64,000 nt of DNA from Hevea brasiliensis (GCF_030052815.1 NC_079501.1:43147593-43211592); one strand, 5' to 3'; positions 22,253-35,904 are shown, numbered from the stretch's first letter. The notes: generated by a model not told the origin, from the letters alone. Numbers and translations: made by a program.

Positions 22253-23568
22253 TTACTCCTCATAAATTGGGTTACTCAATTTGAGCTCCTCCACTGTATG
22301 CTCCTGAAAGCTTTCATAAAATGGCTTGAGTTTATGACTATTGACCTTGAACACTTTATTAGTTCCTAAACTTTGAATTTCAACTGCACCATAAGGAAAC
22401 ACATTAGTAACAACAAAGGGTCCAATCCACAGAATGCAACTTACCAGGCATCAGCTTCAATCTGGAATTATACAATAAAACTTTTTGTCTAACCATAAAC
22501 TGCTTCCTTAGAATTAGTTTGTCATGGAATGCCTTGGTCTTTTCTTTATAGATCTTAGAGTTCTCATAAGCCTCAAGTCGAATTTCCTCTAATTCCTGCA
22601 ATTGTAATTTTCTTTCCACACCAGCAGTATCCAAATCCAAATTACATTGTCTAATAGCCCAATAAGCCTTATGTTCTAACTCAACAGAAAGGTAACACAA
22701 CTTACCATATACCACTCTGTAGGGGGACATACCCATAGTTGTCTTATAAGCAGTCTTGTAAGCCCACAAAGCATCATCAAGTCTAAGGCTCCAATCTTTT
22801 CTATTTGGCTTCACTGTTTTTTCCAAAATAGACTTGATCTCTCTGTTAAACATCTCTGCTTGTCCACTAGTTTGAGGGTGATAAGCTGTAGATATTCTAT
22901 TGAAAACACCATATCTCCTCAATAATGCCTCAACAGTTCAATTACAAAAATGTGTGCCCCGATCACTAATTAAAGCTCTAGGAACTCCAAACCTGCTAAA
23001 AATGTTTGACTTGATAAAACCTACAACAGTTTTAGAATCATCAGTCCTGGAAGCTTTTGCTTCCACCCATTTCAAAACATAATCAACAACAAGTAATATA
23101 TAAACAAAGCCAAAAGAAGAAGGAAATGGACCCATAAAATCAATACCCCACACATCAAAAATCACACAAATAAGTATTGGATTCTGAACCATCTCATTCC
23201 TATGGGTTAAACTTCTAGTTCTTTGACATTTTTCACAATTTTTGCAATTCAAATATGAATCATGAAATATAGTGGGCTAGTAAAAACCACAATCGAATAT
23301 TTTTCTACCTGCTCTCTTTGGTCCAAAATGACCTCTACATGCATAGGCATGACAAAAAGAAAGAATAGATTGAATCTCATTATCAGGAACACATCTCCTA
23401 ATAATTTGATCTAAATAAAATTTCCACAAATACGGGTCATCCCACACATAATACTTAGCCTCACTTTTCAATTTCTCTTTCTTAGCTCTACTAAAATAAA
23501 AAGGCACAACCTTAGTAACCAAATAATTCACCAAATCAGCATACCAAGGGATCATACCTTGCACTTTA
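22253..23568 (-). pseudogene. pol: Integrase of element D, Athila type, broken
   Basis: Integrase joins the element's DNA to host DNA. Minus-strand order: PWYADLVNYLVT (23540 region), a zinc-binding region with CHAYACRGHFG and CKNCEKCQR, then IDFMGPFP (first catalytic Asp), SDRGTHFCN (second Asp) and [14 protein letters not shown] (Glu). Stops interrupt it at 23277-23279 (TAG, where Trp is expected) and about 22935-22937 (TGA, where Arg is expected). Near 22435 the frame shifts; the frame beyond it reads [19 protein letters not shown] and ends at 22253-22255. The N-terminal edge is the insertion point of copia 2, and the frame rejoins RNase H at 32896. Confidence 0.88.
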
Positions 23569-25682
23569 TGTTAGTAGCATGCCCTAGAGCATATCATTTA
23601 GTATGTATCTTGTACATGTTTTATTAATAAAAGGCATTTTCACTTTTCCATTTACATAATATATTTATGTGTAATAAAAAAGGTCCATTGATATTTTGTT
23701 AGAAATTCTATCCTTAAGTTGTTAAGAATATGAGTGACAGTATTTCTAGCATAAAGTATCATAAATAGGTTCACAATTAAGGATACTTCACAATAAGGAC
23801 ATGACTTATCCAGAAAGATTGTAATTATGTTTGTTCCCAGGTTATTTATATGAGATATAAATAAGATGAAATGGTGAGTCTCATGCCATATAACAAACAT
23901 GATAGGCACTTATACATGATAAGTAGGCCGAACCAGTGACATTTATGACAAGCACATAGAGTTTACTCTTATCAATGTATTGTCATAAATCATATTAGTG
24001 CATATAATCTTTAGACCTGAGATAGCAAGTTATCTTGTATATAGGTGGTTTGAGTTTGATACTGCTTTCATACTTGTACTGTGTATTGGTATATGGGCAT
24101 GTGTTGGCTCCTACCAGTTATATATGGAGCTAGGTGTTGATCAAGATGGAATCTATTCCTCTAAGTAAATAGGAATAAAATCATATGTTCATTTAATTAT
24201 TTTTGATGTTTCAAGTTCCTGGCCAGGACAGATAGATTTAATCAGAAAAGAGTTTCTGATGAGAAAATCTTTTTAATCAAGAACTGGAATTAAAAGAGAA
24301 CATAATATTCATAGCAAATGAGGTTTGACATAAACCATGAGTCCAGGTCAAATTAGGATTTTGTAACAGAGAGATTCTAGTGCATGGTAACATATGATTA
24401 TAGGTTCATTTAAGGTAAACCTTATTACTAATTGGGTGGCCATGGCATGCTATGCTAGGTGTTAACTATGGTTTATGAGATGCATAAAATGATTTAAAGA
24501 AATCAGTTATGGTAAGAAAGAGTTCTGATGATATTAAGAGTTGATATCATGTCTCATTGCCAATTAGTAATAAGCCTAGTAAGTCACACACATACATAAG
24601 TAATCACCAAATTAAATATGATTTAATTAATTAATTAATTAAAGAGTTCAATTGATTAATTAAATAGGTTTGGTTTGCAATTAGAGAGCAAAGTCCCTAG
24701 CATGGCTTGAAACCAGATCTAGGTTATTGGATATATAATATAAGTTAAACTTATATTTAAAGTGCTTAAATATGAATTTAATTAATGAGAAATTAATTAA
24801 TAGAGATTAATTAATTAATTTATATTTGATATAAATTGATTAGAAGAAGTGAAATAATTATTTTGGATTGAGAACTCAAAATTAAGACACAGGGGTATTT
24901 TGGTCATTTCATAGGGTGACATGTGGCACCATGAGATGGTGACACATGGCACTACACATAAGCTTGCCATATGTCTTTTAATCATGTAAGATGATCAAAG
25001 TCAAGATTAAATATATGTTTGACACTTGGCACAATGTGATTGGGTCAATTAAACCTAGAGCAAATCAGAAGGTGACATGTGGCAAGGGTTTTAAGTGGTG
25101 ACCTGGCTATATAAGTGTAAGGATGAAAGAACAAAAATAGAAGCTGTCATTCATCTCTTTGTGCTGCCACCCTTGGCTGCTCTCCCTTCTCTTCTTCTTC
25201 ATCTCTCATCAATTCCAAGAGATTAGCAAACAATCTCCTGAATTAAAAATATTAGAAATTATTTCTAGTGTCTTGTTTACATTTGTAATATCTCAAAAGG
25301 CAAAACTTGATTTTCTAATTCATAGAAAAAGCTTTAGAAGCTGTTCAAGGGCTGCCATAGGTGATCTTGGTGTGGACAAGCTAAAGGGACAACATCTGGT
25401 GTCCTAAAGATGCATCCTAAAGGTGCCAAACACACTGCAGTGCATCAAAAGATTAGTACACTTGTTCTTGATCTAATCTAGGGTTCTAATGAATTAATCT
25501 ATTAATTTTAAAATCTTAAATGGCAAATGTAGATCCAAGACATATTAAAAGAGTTTTAATATGCTGTTTATCATTGAAATCAAATAGATAAAAATAAATC
25601 TTGCATGATGCATGTGACCCTAAATGAAAAATTTTGAATTTCAATGATCTAAACTTGTATTTTTCATGCTTCCACTCCTTCA
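23569..25682 (+). mobile_element. 5' LTR of copia 2 (2114 bp)
   Basis: It begins TGTTAGTAGCATGCCC and ends CCACTCCTTCA. A clean TATA box, TATATAAG, lies at 25108-25115. The antisense 85-codon frame of the family is intact at 23652-23909. Confidence 0.92.
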
Positions 25683-27305
25683 ATTGGTATCAGAGCCACT
25701 ATATTTGCCATTTAGATTGTTGATTATATCATTTAATTATGTGGTATGATCATGAGATGATAGATCCATTGCTGGTTGCAAAGAAAAATGGCGGCTTGGT
25801 GACCAACACCATTGGTGCGCACACTTTATGGTCTCCAATGGTGTGCGCAAGGTTTGGCTTTTTTATTTACAATTATTGTATGATCTAATAGCTTATCCTA
25901 TGTCTAATTAAATTGTTTAATTAGATTTTTAATCACACAATTAAATTTTGATTCAAATCTGAATTTTAAAAATTATTTGAATGTGATTCAAATCTGACTT
26001 TTTAAAGTTGTTTGAATGTGATTCAAATCTGAATTTTAAAGGTTGTTTGAATGTGACTCAAATCTAAATTTTTAAATTTGTTTGAATGTGATTCAAATCT
26101 AAATTTTTAAATTTGTTTGAATTATATTCAAATCTGGATTTTTAAGTTGAATATGAGATATTCAATTTAATTTAAGTATGTATGTTTTATTTAATTGTTA
26201 AATAGTGATATGCATGATGGATGATTATGGACTATAAAAGACCAATGTGATTGGATTTATTTCTTTTATGTTTCTTTGGTTTGTAATTTAATTAATTTAT
26301 TTTAATTTATTTTTGGGCATGTATTATTAAGGTTGTAATAATTTTGGATTGTAATTTCATTTATTTAGTTCTTGTAAATTCGCCTTGGTATGCCAAGGAT
26401 TACTATGTAATATTGGATTGCAAGAAAATCAAGTAGGTCAAGAGCATTGGTGGGACCAGTGGGAGGAATTCAAGATCAAGTGTTGATTATGTACTCCTTC
26501 AGTAACTCTTGTAATATGAATGAATGAAATGCAACTAGGAATGCCCTGATTCATTCTTGGTGGCTCAGAATTGAATCCCTTTGAAAGTCCATGATAATAA
26601 CATATTTACTGTTTATCCATGAATGCATGAGATGTATGGGAATGTATGCAACTATATAATATATGCATGCTACATGGATAATGAGCAAAGTGAGACCATA
26701 ATAGTAATTAGGACGATCACAAAATCTTCCAAATAAATGATTAAGTTGGATATGCTATAATTAAAGTAATTATAACATGGGTCTTCCATTGGGGCAATTA
26801 TTTTAAGAAATTTTAAATAGTTGCATATGATGCAATTAATTTAAGAGATATTCTTAAGAATAATTGTTAAGCATGAGATGTTGTAAATATGTAAATGGTT
26901 TGGTGGCCAATATTGGATTTACCTAAGGAAATTAAAATTATTTGCATAATTACTGGCTTAATGGGATCAACTTAACTAATGCAAGATAAGTCAATAATGG
27001 ATCATTATGGGCTAGGTAAAGGATTGAACCTCAGATGAGATGTGATGGGCAACGAGTTGCTCACTTATAGTTTATTGTAATTCCAATAATGGATGTACCT
27101 GAGGATGATCAATAGAATTATAAGAATTCAATCACCCACTGGAAATCCATCCAACTAGGATTTCTGTTTTCTACTTTGGAAGTGTAGGATTCGCTAAGTT
27201 AGTGGGAGGACCAATTTGATTAAAAGACCATAATCATTTTGGTTAATTACTTGATACCTTTACTAATTAATATGGTTATTTTCTATAGTTAATTTTCTGA
27301 TAATA
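25683..27305 (+). other. Primer site and noncoding leader of copia 2
   Basis: The primer site TGGTATCAGAGCC is at 25685-25697. The leader follows that of copia 1 closely, including the phrase TGGATGTACCTGAGG near 27090. The 35-bp array is shorter here, about six units at 25949-26145. No coding frame is visible. Confidence 0.8.
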
Positions 27306-28150
27306 ATAAGCACAGAACAACCACCACTATCCAATATCCTTGTAAGCATACTTGATCGCAATAGGTTGATAGGACCTAATCTGTCTAATTGGCTAAGAAA
27401 TTTGAAACTTGTCCTGAACCTTGAACATATAGGATATGTTCTAGACTCAAATGTTCCTCGTCCCTTACCTCCAGAGGCCACTCAAGAGGAACATGAAACT
27501 TTGGACAAGTGGAAGGAGCATGATATGAGAGCTAAGTGTTACATGCTTGCTTCTATGAGTAATGAGTAATAGAAGTAGCATGAGAACATGCAGAGTGCGA
27601 GTGAGATCCTCCTTCACCTACAAGAGTTGTATGGTGAGCAAAATAGGAATGCTAGGTATGAGATATTTAGACAGCTATTCCGCATGAGGATGTCTGAGGG
27701 ATAGAATGTTGGGGATCATGTCCACAAGATGATTTGACTGATTAAGCAGCTGGAACATCTTGACTTTAACATGGATTTCCAACTGCAGACAGATTTGATC
27801 CTTCAGTCCCTTCCTGAGTCCTTTGGGAATTTTATGACAAATTTCCATATGACTAAACAGGAATGCATTTTGGCTAGTTTACTCAACATGCTGGTTATTG
27901 CCTAAAAGAATATGCCAGGCAATAAAGGAAAAGAGGTAACTTTGATTGCATCTTTTTCTATTGGAAAGTCTAATAAGAAAAAGAGCAATTAGAAAAAAAA
28001 AAAAAAAAAAACCTCAAGTTCCAGGATCTTCCAAGAAGATAGCCAAATAGAAAAACAAAGATCAAAGCTGACAAAGGCAAAGGAAAGTACTTTCACTGTC
28101 AGCAAGAAAGTGTTTCCACTACCAGCAGGAAAGTGTTTCCACTGCCCAGA
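27306..28150 (+). pseudogene. gag: Copia 2 gag remnant, start codon lost, several stops
   Basis: The start codon aligned with that of copia 1 reads ATA at 27306-27308. The frame keeps NWLRNLKLVLNLEHIGYVL and YMLASMSNE, then reads TAA TAG at about 27568-27573, where copia 1 has TTA CAG. More stops follow where copia 1 has CAG (GGGATAGAATG, about 27700) or CGG (ATTTGACTG, about 27735). The end has an A-run of about 18 bases near 27992 and three 23-bp units of the KCFHC array at 28088-28140. The knuckle's second half is missing, as in copia 1. Confidence 0.85.
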
Positions 28151-30770
28151 GTATAGCAATCTAAAAGAATGCAATGCTATGATGAAAACAACTCAAGTTC
28201 AAAATATATTTGGCACTTAAGATTAGGTCATGTTGCAGAAGATAGGATTACAAAATTGGAGAAAATGGAGATTTTATCCTCATTGGGCTCTGAGCCTACT
28301 CCAAGTTGTGAATCTTGCCTTCAGGGCAAAATGACTAGATCACCCTTTGTTGGTCAAGGACTAAGAGCTGAAAATATTTTAGAACTAATACATAGTGACG
28401 TATTTGATCCATTTAAGGAAATGGTTAGAGGCGGTTTTCATTACTTTATTACCTTTACTGATGATAAATCAAGGTTTAGGTATTTGTATTTGATGAAATA
28501 CAAACATGAATCCTTTGAAAAGTTCAAAGAATTTAAATCTGAAGTAGAAAATAAAATAGGAAAAAGTATTAAAGCTCTTCGATAAGATCATGGAGGTGAA
28601 TACTTGAGTACTGAATTTGATGAATACTTGAAAGAGCATGACATTGTTTTCCAGCTGACTCCTCCAAGAACACCACAGCTGAATGGTGTATCTGAAAGGA
28701 GAAATTGTACCCTATTAGATATGGTACATAGTATGATGAGCTACACTGATATATCAATCTCCTTTTGGAGATTTGCATTAGAATCAGCATTGTATATTCT
28801 TAATAGGATTCCATCAAAATCAGTATCTTCCATACCTTATGAGATATGGCATGAAAGAAACCAAGTCTTAAAAATGTTAAGATTTGGGGTTGTCCAGCTT
28901 ATGTCAAAAAGCTGAACACTGATAAAATGGAAACTAGATCAGAAAAGGGTCGATTTGTTGGATATCCAAAAGATAGTTTTGGATATTATTTTTATTTGCC
29001 TACATCACAAAAGGTTGTGATAAGTAGAGATGCCACATTTCTTGAATAACAATTTGTTCAAGAAGGAGGCAAAGGAAGGCAAATAGAGTTGGAATTGGAG
29101 AATTCTAACCAACTATCAAATCAGATGGATATAGATCCATCTAATCAACCTGCACCTATTGATGATACATCTACAGCTGTTCCTCGTAGAACAACCAGGG
29201 TATCTCACCCACCAGTGAGATATGGTTTCCTTCATGAAGAAGAACAAGAGTTGTCTACTCATGAAGAAGTAGATCATGGAGATGATGCACTTACCTATGA
29301 AAAAGCTATATCAGATATAGACTCTTCAAAATGGATTGATGCTATGAAATCCGAATATGATTCCATGTATAAGAATCAAGTTTGGGATCTTATTGACCCA
29401 GCTAAAGGTATTGTACCTATAGGGATCAAATGGGTTTTCAAGAAGAAAATTGATTCTGATGGAAAGGTAGAGACCTATAAGGCAAGGCTAGTAGCGAAAG
29501 GGTTTCGCCAAAGGCAAGAAAATGACTATGAGGAGACTTTCTCACCTGTTGCCATGCTTAAATCAATTATGATTCTATTAGCAATAGCTGCATACTGTGA
29601 TTATGAGATTTTGCAGATGGATGTCAAAACGACTTTTCTCAATAGATACATTGAAGAAAACATTTTCATGGAACAACCTAGGGGTTTTGAATCCCAAGAT
29701 GGTTCTAAGGTATGCTAGCTAAAGCGATCCATTTACGGGTTGAAACAAGCTTCGAGGAGTTGGAATATTTGTTTTGATGAAGCCATTAAGTCATTTGGTT
29801 TTATAAAAAATGAGGATGAGCCATGTGTATAAAAGAAGGTTAGTGATAGTGCTGTCACTTTCCTTATCTTATATGTGGATGACATTTTATTGATGGATAA
29901 TGACACAGGTATGTTGACAACTGTAAAGGTATGGCTGTCAAATACATTCTCCATGAAATACTTAGGGGAGGCAACCTATATTCTTGGGATTTGCATCTAT
30001 AGAGATAGAGGAAAAAGAATAATTGGTTTATCCCAAAGTCCATACTTAAAAAAGGTGTTAAAGAGGTTTAACATGCTTGATTCCAAGAGAGGATTGTTAC
30101 CAGTGAGACATGGTATCCACCTTTCTAAAGAGATGTCTCCAAAGACACCTGAAGAAAGAGATAAAATGGCTAGGATTCCATATGCTTTAGCTATTGAAAG
30201 TTTGATGTATGCAATGTTGTGTACTAGGCCGGATATCACATATGCTGTTAGTTTGACTAGCAGGTATCAATCCAATCCAGGTTTGGAGCACTGGATAGCT
30301 GTCAAGAATATCCTTAAGTACTTGAGAACAACTAAGGATTTATTCTTGATTTATGGAGGTGGTGACTTGCAATTGGATGGTTATACTAATTCTGTTTTCC
30401 AATCAGATATTAATGATAGAAAGTCTACCTCTAGGTATGTGTTCATTTGTAATGGAGGTGCAGTCAGCTGGAAGAGTTCCAAACAGAGTACGACTGCTGA
30501 TTCCACTACAGAGGCTGAGTATATTGCAGCATCAGATGCTGCAAAAGAAGCTGTTTGGATATAAGGAACCCCAGTCTCACTAGAAATCCAAACACATAGA
30601 AAGGCGCTACCACATTATCAGAGATATAGTGGGGCAAGGCGATATAGCCATGCAAAACATAGCATCAGCTGAAAAATCCAGCTGATCCATTCACTAAGCC
30701 TTTGTCACAAACTCAGTTAGATCGACATCTTGAGAAGATGGGTCTAAGGTATTGTAATGAATGGTTCTAG
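28151..30770 (+). pseudogene. pol: Copia 2 pol remnant: integrase, RT, RNase H
   Basis: 28169-28585 reads WHLRLGHVAEDRI, CESCLQGK, HSDVFDPF, FTDDKSRFRYLY. A TAA at about 28583 interrupts it; the frame goes on with GGEYLSTEFDEYL and SERRNCTLLDM (28604-28915). RT is at 29089-29718: WVFKKKIDSDGKVETYKARLVAKGF and ILQMDVKTTFLN (first catalytic Asp). The YVDDILLM box with both Asp is at about 29870. RNase H reads YTNSVFQSDINDRKSTS, with Asp lost in the first motif, then ADSTTEAEYIAASDAAKEAVWI, stopping at 30562-30564. A deletion there removes about 40 codons compared with copia 1. The usual end NEWF/L-stop is at 30768-30770. The protease is absent. Confidence 0.88.
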
Positions 30771-30784
30771 TATTAGTGGGAGAT

Positions 30785-32895
30785 TATTAGTAGTATGCCC
30801 TAAAGCATATCATTTAGTATGTATCTTGTACATGTTTTATCAATAAAAGGCATTTTCAATTTTCCGTTTACATAATATATTTATGTATAATAGAAAAGGT
30901 CCATTGATATTTTGTTAGAAATTCTATTTTTAAGTTGTTAAGAATATGATTGACAGTATTTCAAGCACAAAGTATCATAAATAGGTTCAGAATCAATGAT
31001 ACTTCACAATAAGGACATGACTTATCCAGAAAGATTGTAATCATGTTTGTTCCCAAGTTATTTATACGAGATGTAAATAAGATGGAATGGTGAGTCTCAT
31101 GCCATATAACAAACATGATAGGCACTTATACATGATAAGTAGGCCGAACTAGTGACATTTATGATAAGCACATAGAGTTTACTCTTGTCAATGTATTGTC
31201 ATAAATCATATTAGTGCATATAATCTTTAGACCTGAGATAGCACAGTTATCTTGTATATAGGTGGTTTGAGTTTGATACTGCTTTCATACTTATACTGTG
31301 TATGGGTGTATGGACATGTGTTGGCTCCTACTAGTTATATATGGAGGTAGGTGTTGATCAAGATGGAATCTGTTCCTCTAAGTAAATAGGGATAAAATCC
31401 TATGTTCATTTAATTATTCTTAATATTTAAAGTTCTTGGCCAGGACAGATAGATTTAATCAGAAAAGAGTTTCTGATGAGAAAATCTTTTTAATCAAGAA
31501 TTGGAATTAAAAGATAACATAATATTCATAGCAAATGGGGTTTGACATAAACCATGACTGTAGCTCGAATTTGGATTTTGTAACAGAGAGATTCTAGTGC
31601 ATGGTAACATATGATTATAGGTTCATTTAAGGTAAACCTTATTACTAATTGGGCAGCCATGGCATGCTATGTTAGGTGTTAACCATGGTCTATGAGGTGC
31701 ATAAAATGATATAGAGAAATCATTTATGGTAAGAAAGAGTTCTGATGATATTAACAGTTGATATCATGTCTCATTGCCAATTAGTGATGAGCCTAGTAAG
31801 TCACACACATACACAAGTAATCATCAAATTAAATATGATTTAATTAATTAATTAAAGAGTTTAATTGATTAATTAAATAGGTTTGGTTTGCAATTAGGTT
31901 GCAAAGTCCCTAGCATGGGTTGAAACCAAATCTGGGTTATTGGATGTATAATATAAGTTAAATTTATATTTAAAGTGTTTAAATATGAATTTAATTACTG
32001 GGAAATTAATTAATAGAGATTAATTAATTAATTTATATTTAATATAAATTGATTAGAAGAAGAGAAATAATTATTTTGGGTTGAAAACTCAAAATTAAGA
32101 CACAGGGGTATTTTGGTCATTTCACAGGGTGACATGTGACACCATGAGATGGTGACACATGGCACTACACATAAGCTTGCCATATGTCTTTTAATCATGT
32201 AAGATGATCAAAGTCAAGATTAAATATATGTTTGACACTTGACACAATGTGATTGGGTCAATTAAAACTAGAGCAAATCAGAAGGTGACATGTGGCAAGG
32301 GTTTTAAGTAGTGACCTGGCTACATAAGTGTAAGGATGAAAGAACAAAAATAGAAGCTGTCATTCATCTCTTTGTGCCGCCACCCTTGGCTACTCTCCCT
32401 TCTCTTCTTCTTCATCTCTCATCAATTCCAAGAGATTCGCAAACAATCTCTTGAATTAAAAATATTAGAAATTGTTTCTAGTGTCTTGTTTCCATCTGTA
32501 ATATCTCAAAAGGCAAAACTTGATTTTCTAATTCATAAAAAAAGCTTTAGAAGCTGTTTAAGGGCTGCCATAGGTGATCTTGGTGTGGACAAGCTAGAGG
32601 GACAACATCTGGTGTCCTAAAGACGCATCCCAAAGGTGCCAAACACACTGCAGTGCATCAAAAGGTTACTGCATTTGTTCTTGATCTAATCTAGGGTTCT
32701 AATGAATTAATCTATTAATTTTAAAATCTTAAATGGCAAATGTAGATCCAAAAAATATTAAAAGAGTTTTAATATGCTGTTTATCATTGAAATCAAATAG
32801 ATAAAAATAAATATTGCATGATGCATGTGACCTTAGATGAAAAATTTTGAATTTCAATGATCTAAACTTGTATTTTTCATGCTTTTGCTCCTTCA
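30785..32895 (+). mobile_element. 3' LTR of copia 2 (2111 bp)
   Basis: It follows the purine stretch TTAGTGGGAGAT and begins TATTAGTAG, so the first dinucleotide TG has become TA. It ends TTGCTCCTTCA before CTTTA. It aligns with the 5' LTR throughout but with visible substitutions, so copia 2 is older than element F. The antisense 85-codon frame is broken here. Confidence 0.9.
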
Positions 32896-34660
32896 CTTTA
32901 AATAACTGCTCATCAGGAAAAAGTTCCTGCAAAGGAAGTGGATCTTCTTGTGTCACTAACCTGCTCAAATGATCTGCTACCAGGTTCTCAGCTCCTTTCT
33001 TATCCTTGATTTGAAGATCAAATTCTTGCAGCAGAAGGATCCATCTAATCAACCTTGGTTTTGCTTCTTTCTTTGCCAAGAGATACTTCAACGCTGCATG
33101 ATCAGAGAAGATAATTATTTTAAAACCAAGCGAATATGACCGAAATTTATCTAAAGCAAAAAATATAGCCAAAACCTCTTTTTCAGTTGTAGAATAATTG
33201 CACTGAGCTGAATTGAGTGTTTTGGATGCATAATAAATCACATGAAAGAGCTTCCCAACACGTTGCCCTAAAACTGCTCCCATTGTATAATTACTCACGT
33301 CACACATAATTTCCAACGGTACTGTCCAATCAGGAGTCTGGATAATAAGGGGTGATGTCAATGCAGATTTTAATTTGTCAAAAGCGTCCTTGCACTCTTC
33401 ACTAAACTCAAAAGAAACATCTTTTTGCAAGAGTCTAGATAAAGGCAATGCTATCTTAGAGAAATCCTTAATGAACTTGCGAAAGAAACCTGCATGACCA
33501 AGAAAAGAGTTTACTTCCCTCACAGTTGGGGGGTAGGGTAAGTTCATAATTAAATCAATTTTAGACTTATCCACCTCAATACCCCTATTAGAGAGAACAT
33601 GACCCAAAACAATCCCCTGTTCCACCATAAAATGACACTTCACATAATTCAAAATAAAATTTTTCTCAATGCATCTCTCAAGAACAGAAGTCAAGTGATG
33701 TAAACATGCATCAAATGAATCAATAGTAAAATCATCCATACATACCTCAATGCAAGTATCAATGTACTCTGAAAATATGCTTATCATGCATCTCTGAAAT
33801 ATGGCAAATGCATTATAAAACCCAAAAGGCATCCTTTTAAAAGCAAAAGTTCCAAAAGGGCAAGTGAAGGTAGTCTTCTCTTAATCCTCCGATGCAATCA
33901 CAATTTGATTATATCCAGAAAAACCATCGAGAAAGCAGAAATAAGACTTAGCTGCTAACCGCTCAAGCATCTGATCAATGAATGGCAGTGGGAAGTGGTC
34001 CTTCCTTGTTGTTGAATTCAGCTTGCGATAGTCTATGCACATTCGCCATCCACTTTGAATCCTTGTTAGAACAAGTTCATTATCTTGATTTGCTACCACA
34101 GTGACTCCTAATTTTTTTGGCACTACTTGGACTGGGCTTACCCATTTGCTGTCTGAAATTGGGTAAATAACTCCTGCATCCAGTAGCTTTAAAATATCCT
34201 TCTTCACAACATCCATCATCTGTGGGTTCAACCTCCTTTGAGCTTCTCTACTCAGTTTAGCCTCATCCTCCAATAAAATCCTGTGCATGCACACTGATGG
34301 ACTTATACCTTTGATGTCAGTTATTGTCCATCCAATTGCTTCCTTGTGTAGTCTCAGAATCCTAATCAATCTGTCTTCTTCAATCTTTGTTAAATTACTT
34401 GAGATGATAACTGGAAGTGTCCCATTGTCTCCCAAGTAAGCATACTTCAAATGTTCAGGTAAAGGCTTGAGTTTAAGAACTAGTGCCTGCACCATAGAAA
34501 GTAATAATTTTGTGTGAGATACAGGTAAGTCGATCTTTGGTACTCCATACCTTTTTGGAACAGGAGGTAATGACTCCAATGCCATTATTGCCTCTTGAAC
34601 CTCTACACTTAATGATGGATTGGTATTGATTTCTTAAATTCCTTGACTAATCACCACTTC
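32896..34660 (-). pseudogene. pol: Reverse transcriptase and RNase H of element D
   Basis: RT copies the element RNA and RNase H removes it. Minus-strand order: VPKRYGVPKIDLPVS, the fingers region WVSPVQVVPKK and RMCIDYRKLN, FLDGFSGYNQI (first catalytic Asp), MPFGFYNA, then CMDDFTI (the usual [FY]MDD box, here MDD intact), [21 protein letters not shown]. RNase H follows: [46 protein letters not shown]. Stops are at 33881-33883 (TAA where Gln is expected) and about 34633-34635. The end at 32896 is the copia 2 insertion point, and the reading continues at 23568. The motif set fits the Athila lineage. Confidence 0.9.
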
Positions 34661-35500
34661 TAACTCATCCTCCATGCTTAACTCAAAGACATCCTACAAA
34701 TTGTATCAACAACATCAATAGAAAAGATAGAATGATCATTAGCAGGATACTTTATGGCATCAAAGACATTAAATTTGAGAGTCTCTCCATCAAACTCCAT
34801 AGTTAGGGTACCATAATCCACATCAAATTTTGTCTTGGCAGTTTTTAGGAAAGGTTTTCCAAATAAAATCAAAGATGGCTTTGATGTGGGAACACTATCC
34901 TCCATATCCAGAATGTAAAAATCTGTAGGAAAAATCAATTCTCCAACCTGCACCAACACATCCTCAACTACTCCCAATGGGTAAGCATTAGAACGATCAG
35001 CTAACTGAATAATAACACTGGTTGCTTTCAAAGGACCCAAATTTAAAGTTTGAAAAACTGAATTTGAAATAACATTAATAGATGCTCCTAAATCTACCAT
35101 TACACGTTCAAATTTAGAATCACCTATTCTACAAGGAATAGAAAATGAACCTGAATCCTTAAACTTAGGGGGTAATTTTTGCTGAATTAATGCTGATACA
35201 TTTTCCCCCACACTGATCTTCTCATTATTCCTCAACTTGCGCTTTGTAGTGCATAGTTCCTTAAGGAATTTAACATACTTGGGAACTTGTTTGATCGCAT
35301 CAAGTAAAGGTATATTCACCTCTACCTTCCTGAAGGTCTCCAAAATTTCTTTCTCTTGTTCTTCTTTCTTCGTCTTGGCCAACCTGCATGGGAATGGAGG
35401 AAGAACAGAATTATTAACCTTATTCAGTTTAGGTTCAGTATTTACCTTAACTTCAGGAACTTCAGACTCTTTTGCTCCTTGCTTTTTTTTTTTTATTGGC
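34661..35500 (-). pseudogene. pol: Aspartic protease region of element D
   Basis: The protease cuts the polyprotein. The best frame covers 34678 to about 35490 on the minus strand and has no early ATG; it runs in from gag (PPFPCRLAKTKKEEQEKEI). LLDAIKQVPKYVKFLKELC is the Athila-type segment before the protease. The active site reads VMVDLGASINVIS, with DLGAS in place of the common D[TS]GA, which is a known Athila form. FGKPFLKTA is the second conserved block. The frame stops at 34678-34680; a frameshift there leads into the frame DVFELSMEDELEVV, which has a stop near 34634 before the RT region. An A-run at about 35485-35496 breaks the frame upstream. Confidence 0.85.
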
Positions 35501-35904
35501 TCATGTGGAGTCTAATTATCAACTTCTTTCCCACTCTGCAATAGTATAGCACTTGTATTTTATTTGGGGTTCATGACTATTTGTGATGGGAGCTTTCCGG
35601 AACCTTGAGCTTCCAACTTACTCACAGATGAGGCCAACTAACCAATCTGCCTCTCTATGTTTTCAATGCTATTTCTAGTCTCTTATTGAAACTATTGTGT
35701 ATAGTTAGCCAAAGCCTTAACAATTTCATCAAGTGACATACATTGATTTGAGGGAGGTGGAGGTGGAGGTGGAGGTGGTTGATTCACTTGTGGTCTTTGC
35801 TGCTGGTATCAGTTTTGCACTGGTTGATTCCCATAACTTAGATTGGGATGATCTCGCCATCCTGGATTATAAGTACTTGAATATGGATCATACCTATGTT
35901 GTGG
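35501..35904 (-). pseudogene. Gag-protease linker of element D, degraded
   Basis: No single frame is open. A CCACCT repeat at about 35750-35780 would encode a proline run on the minus strand. The plus-strand frames in this interval (for example 35733-35930) are shadows without known domains. It sits between the zinc knuckle of gag and the protease and probably was a low-complexity linker. Confidence 0.6.

Larger units (their letters stand above)
23569..32895 (+). mobile_element. Copia 2, full-length Ty1/copia element, same family as copia 1
   Basis: 9327 bp with LTRs 23569-25682 and 30785-32895 and TSD CTTTA (23564-23568 and 32896-32900). Its order matches copia 1 and, like it, the element has no protease between gag and integrase. 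It inserted between the RNase H and integrase parts of D. It carries more stops than copia 1 in gag but a better preserved reverse transcriptase. Confidence 0.93.

Noticed and set aside
22172..22369. Plus-strand frame in the 3' region of D as a gene
   Set aside because: It overlaps the integrase C-terminus and 3' untranslated region of the minus-strand element, and its peptide has no recognisable features.
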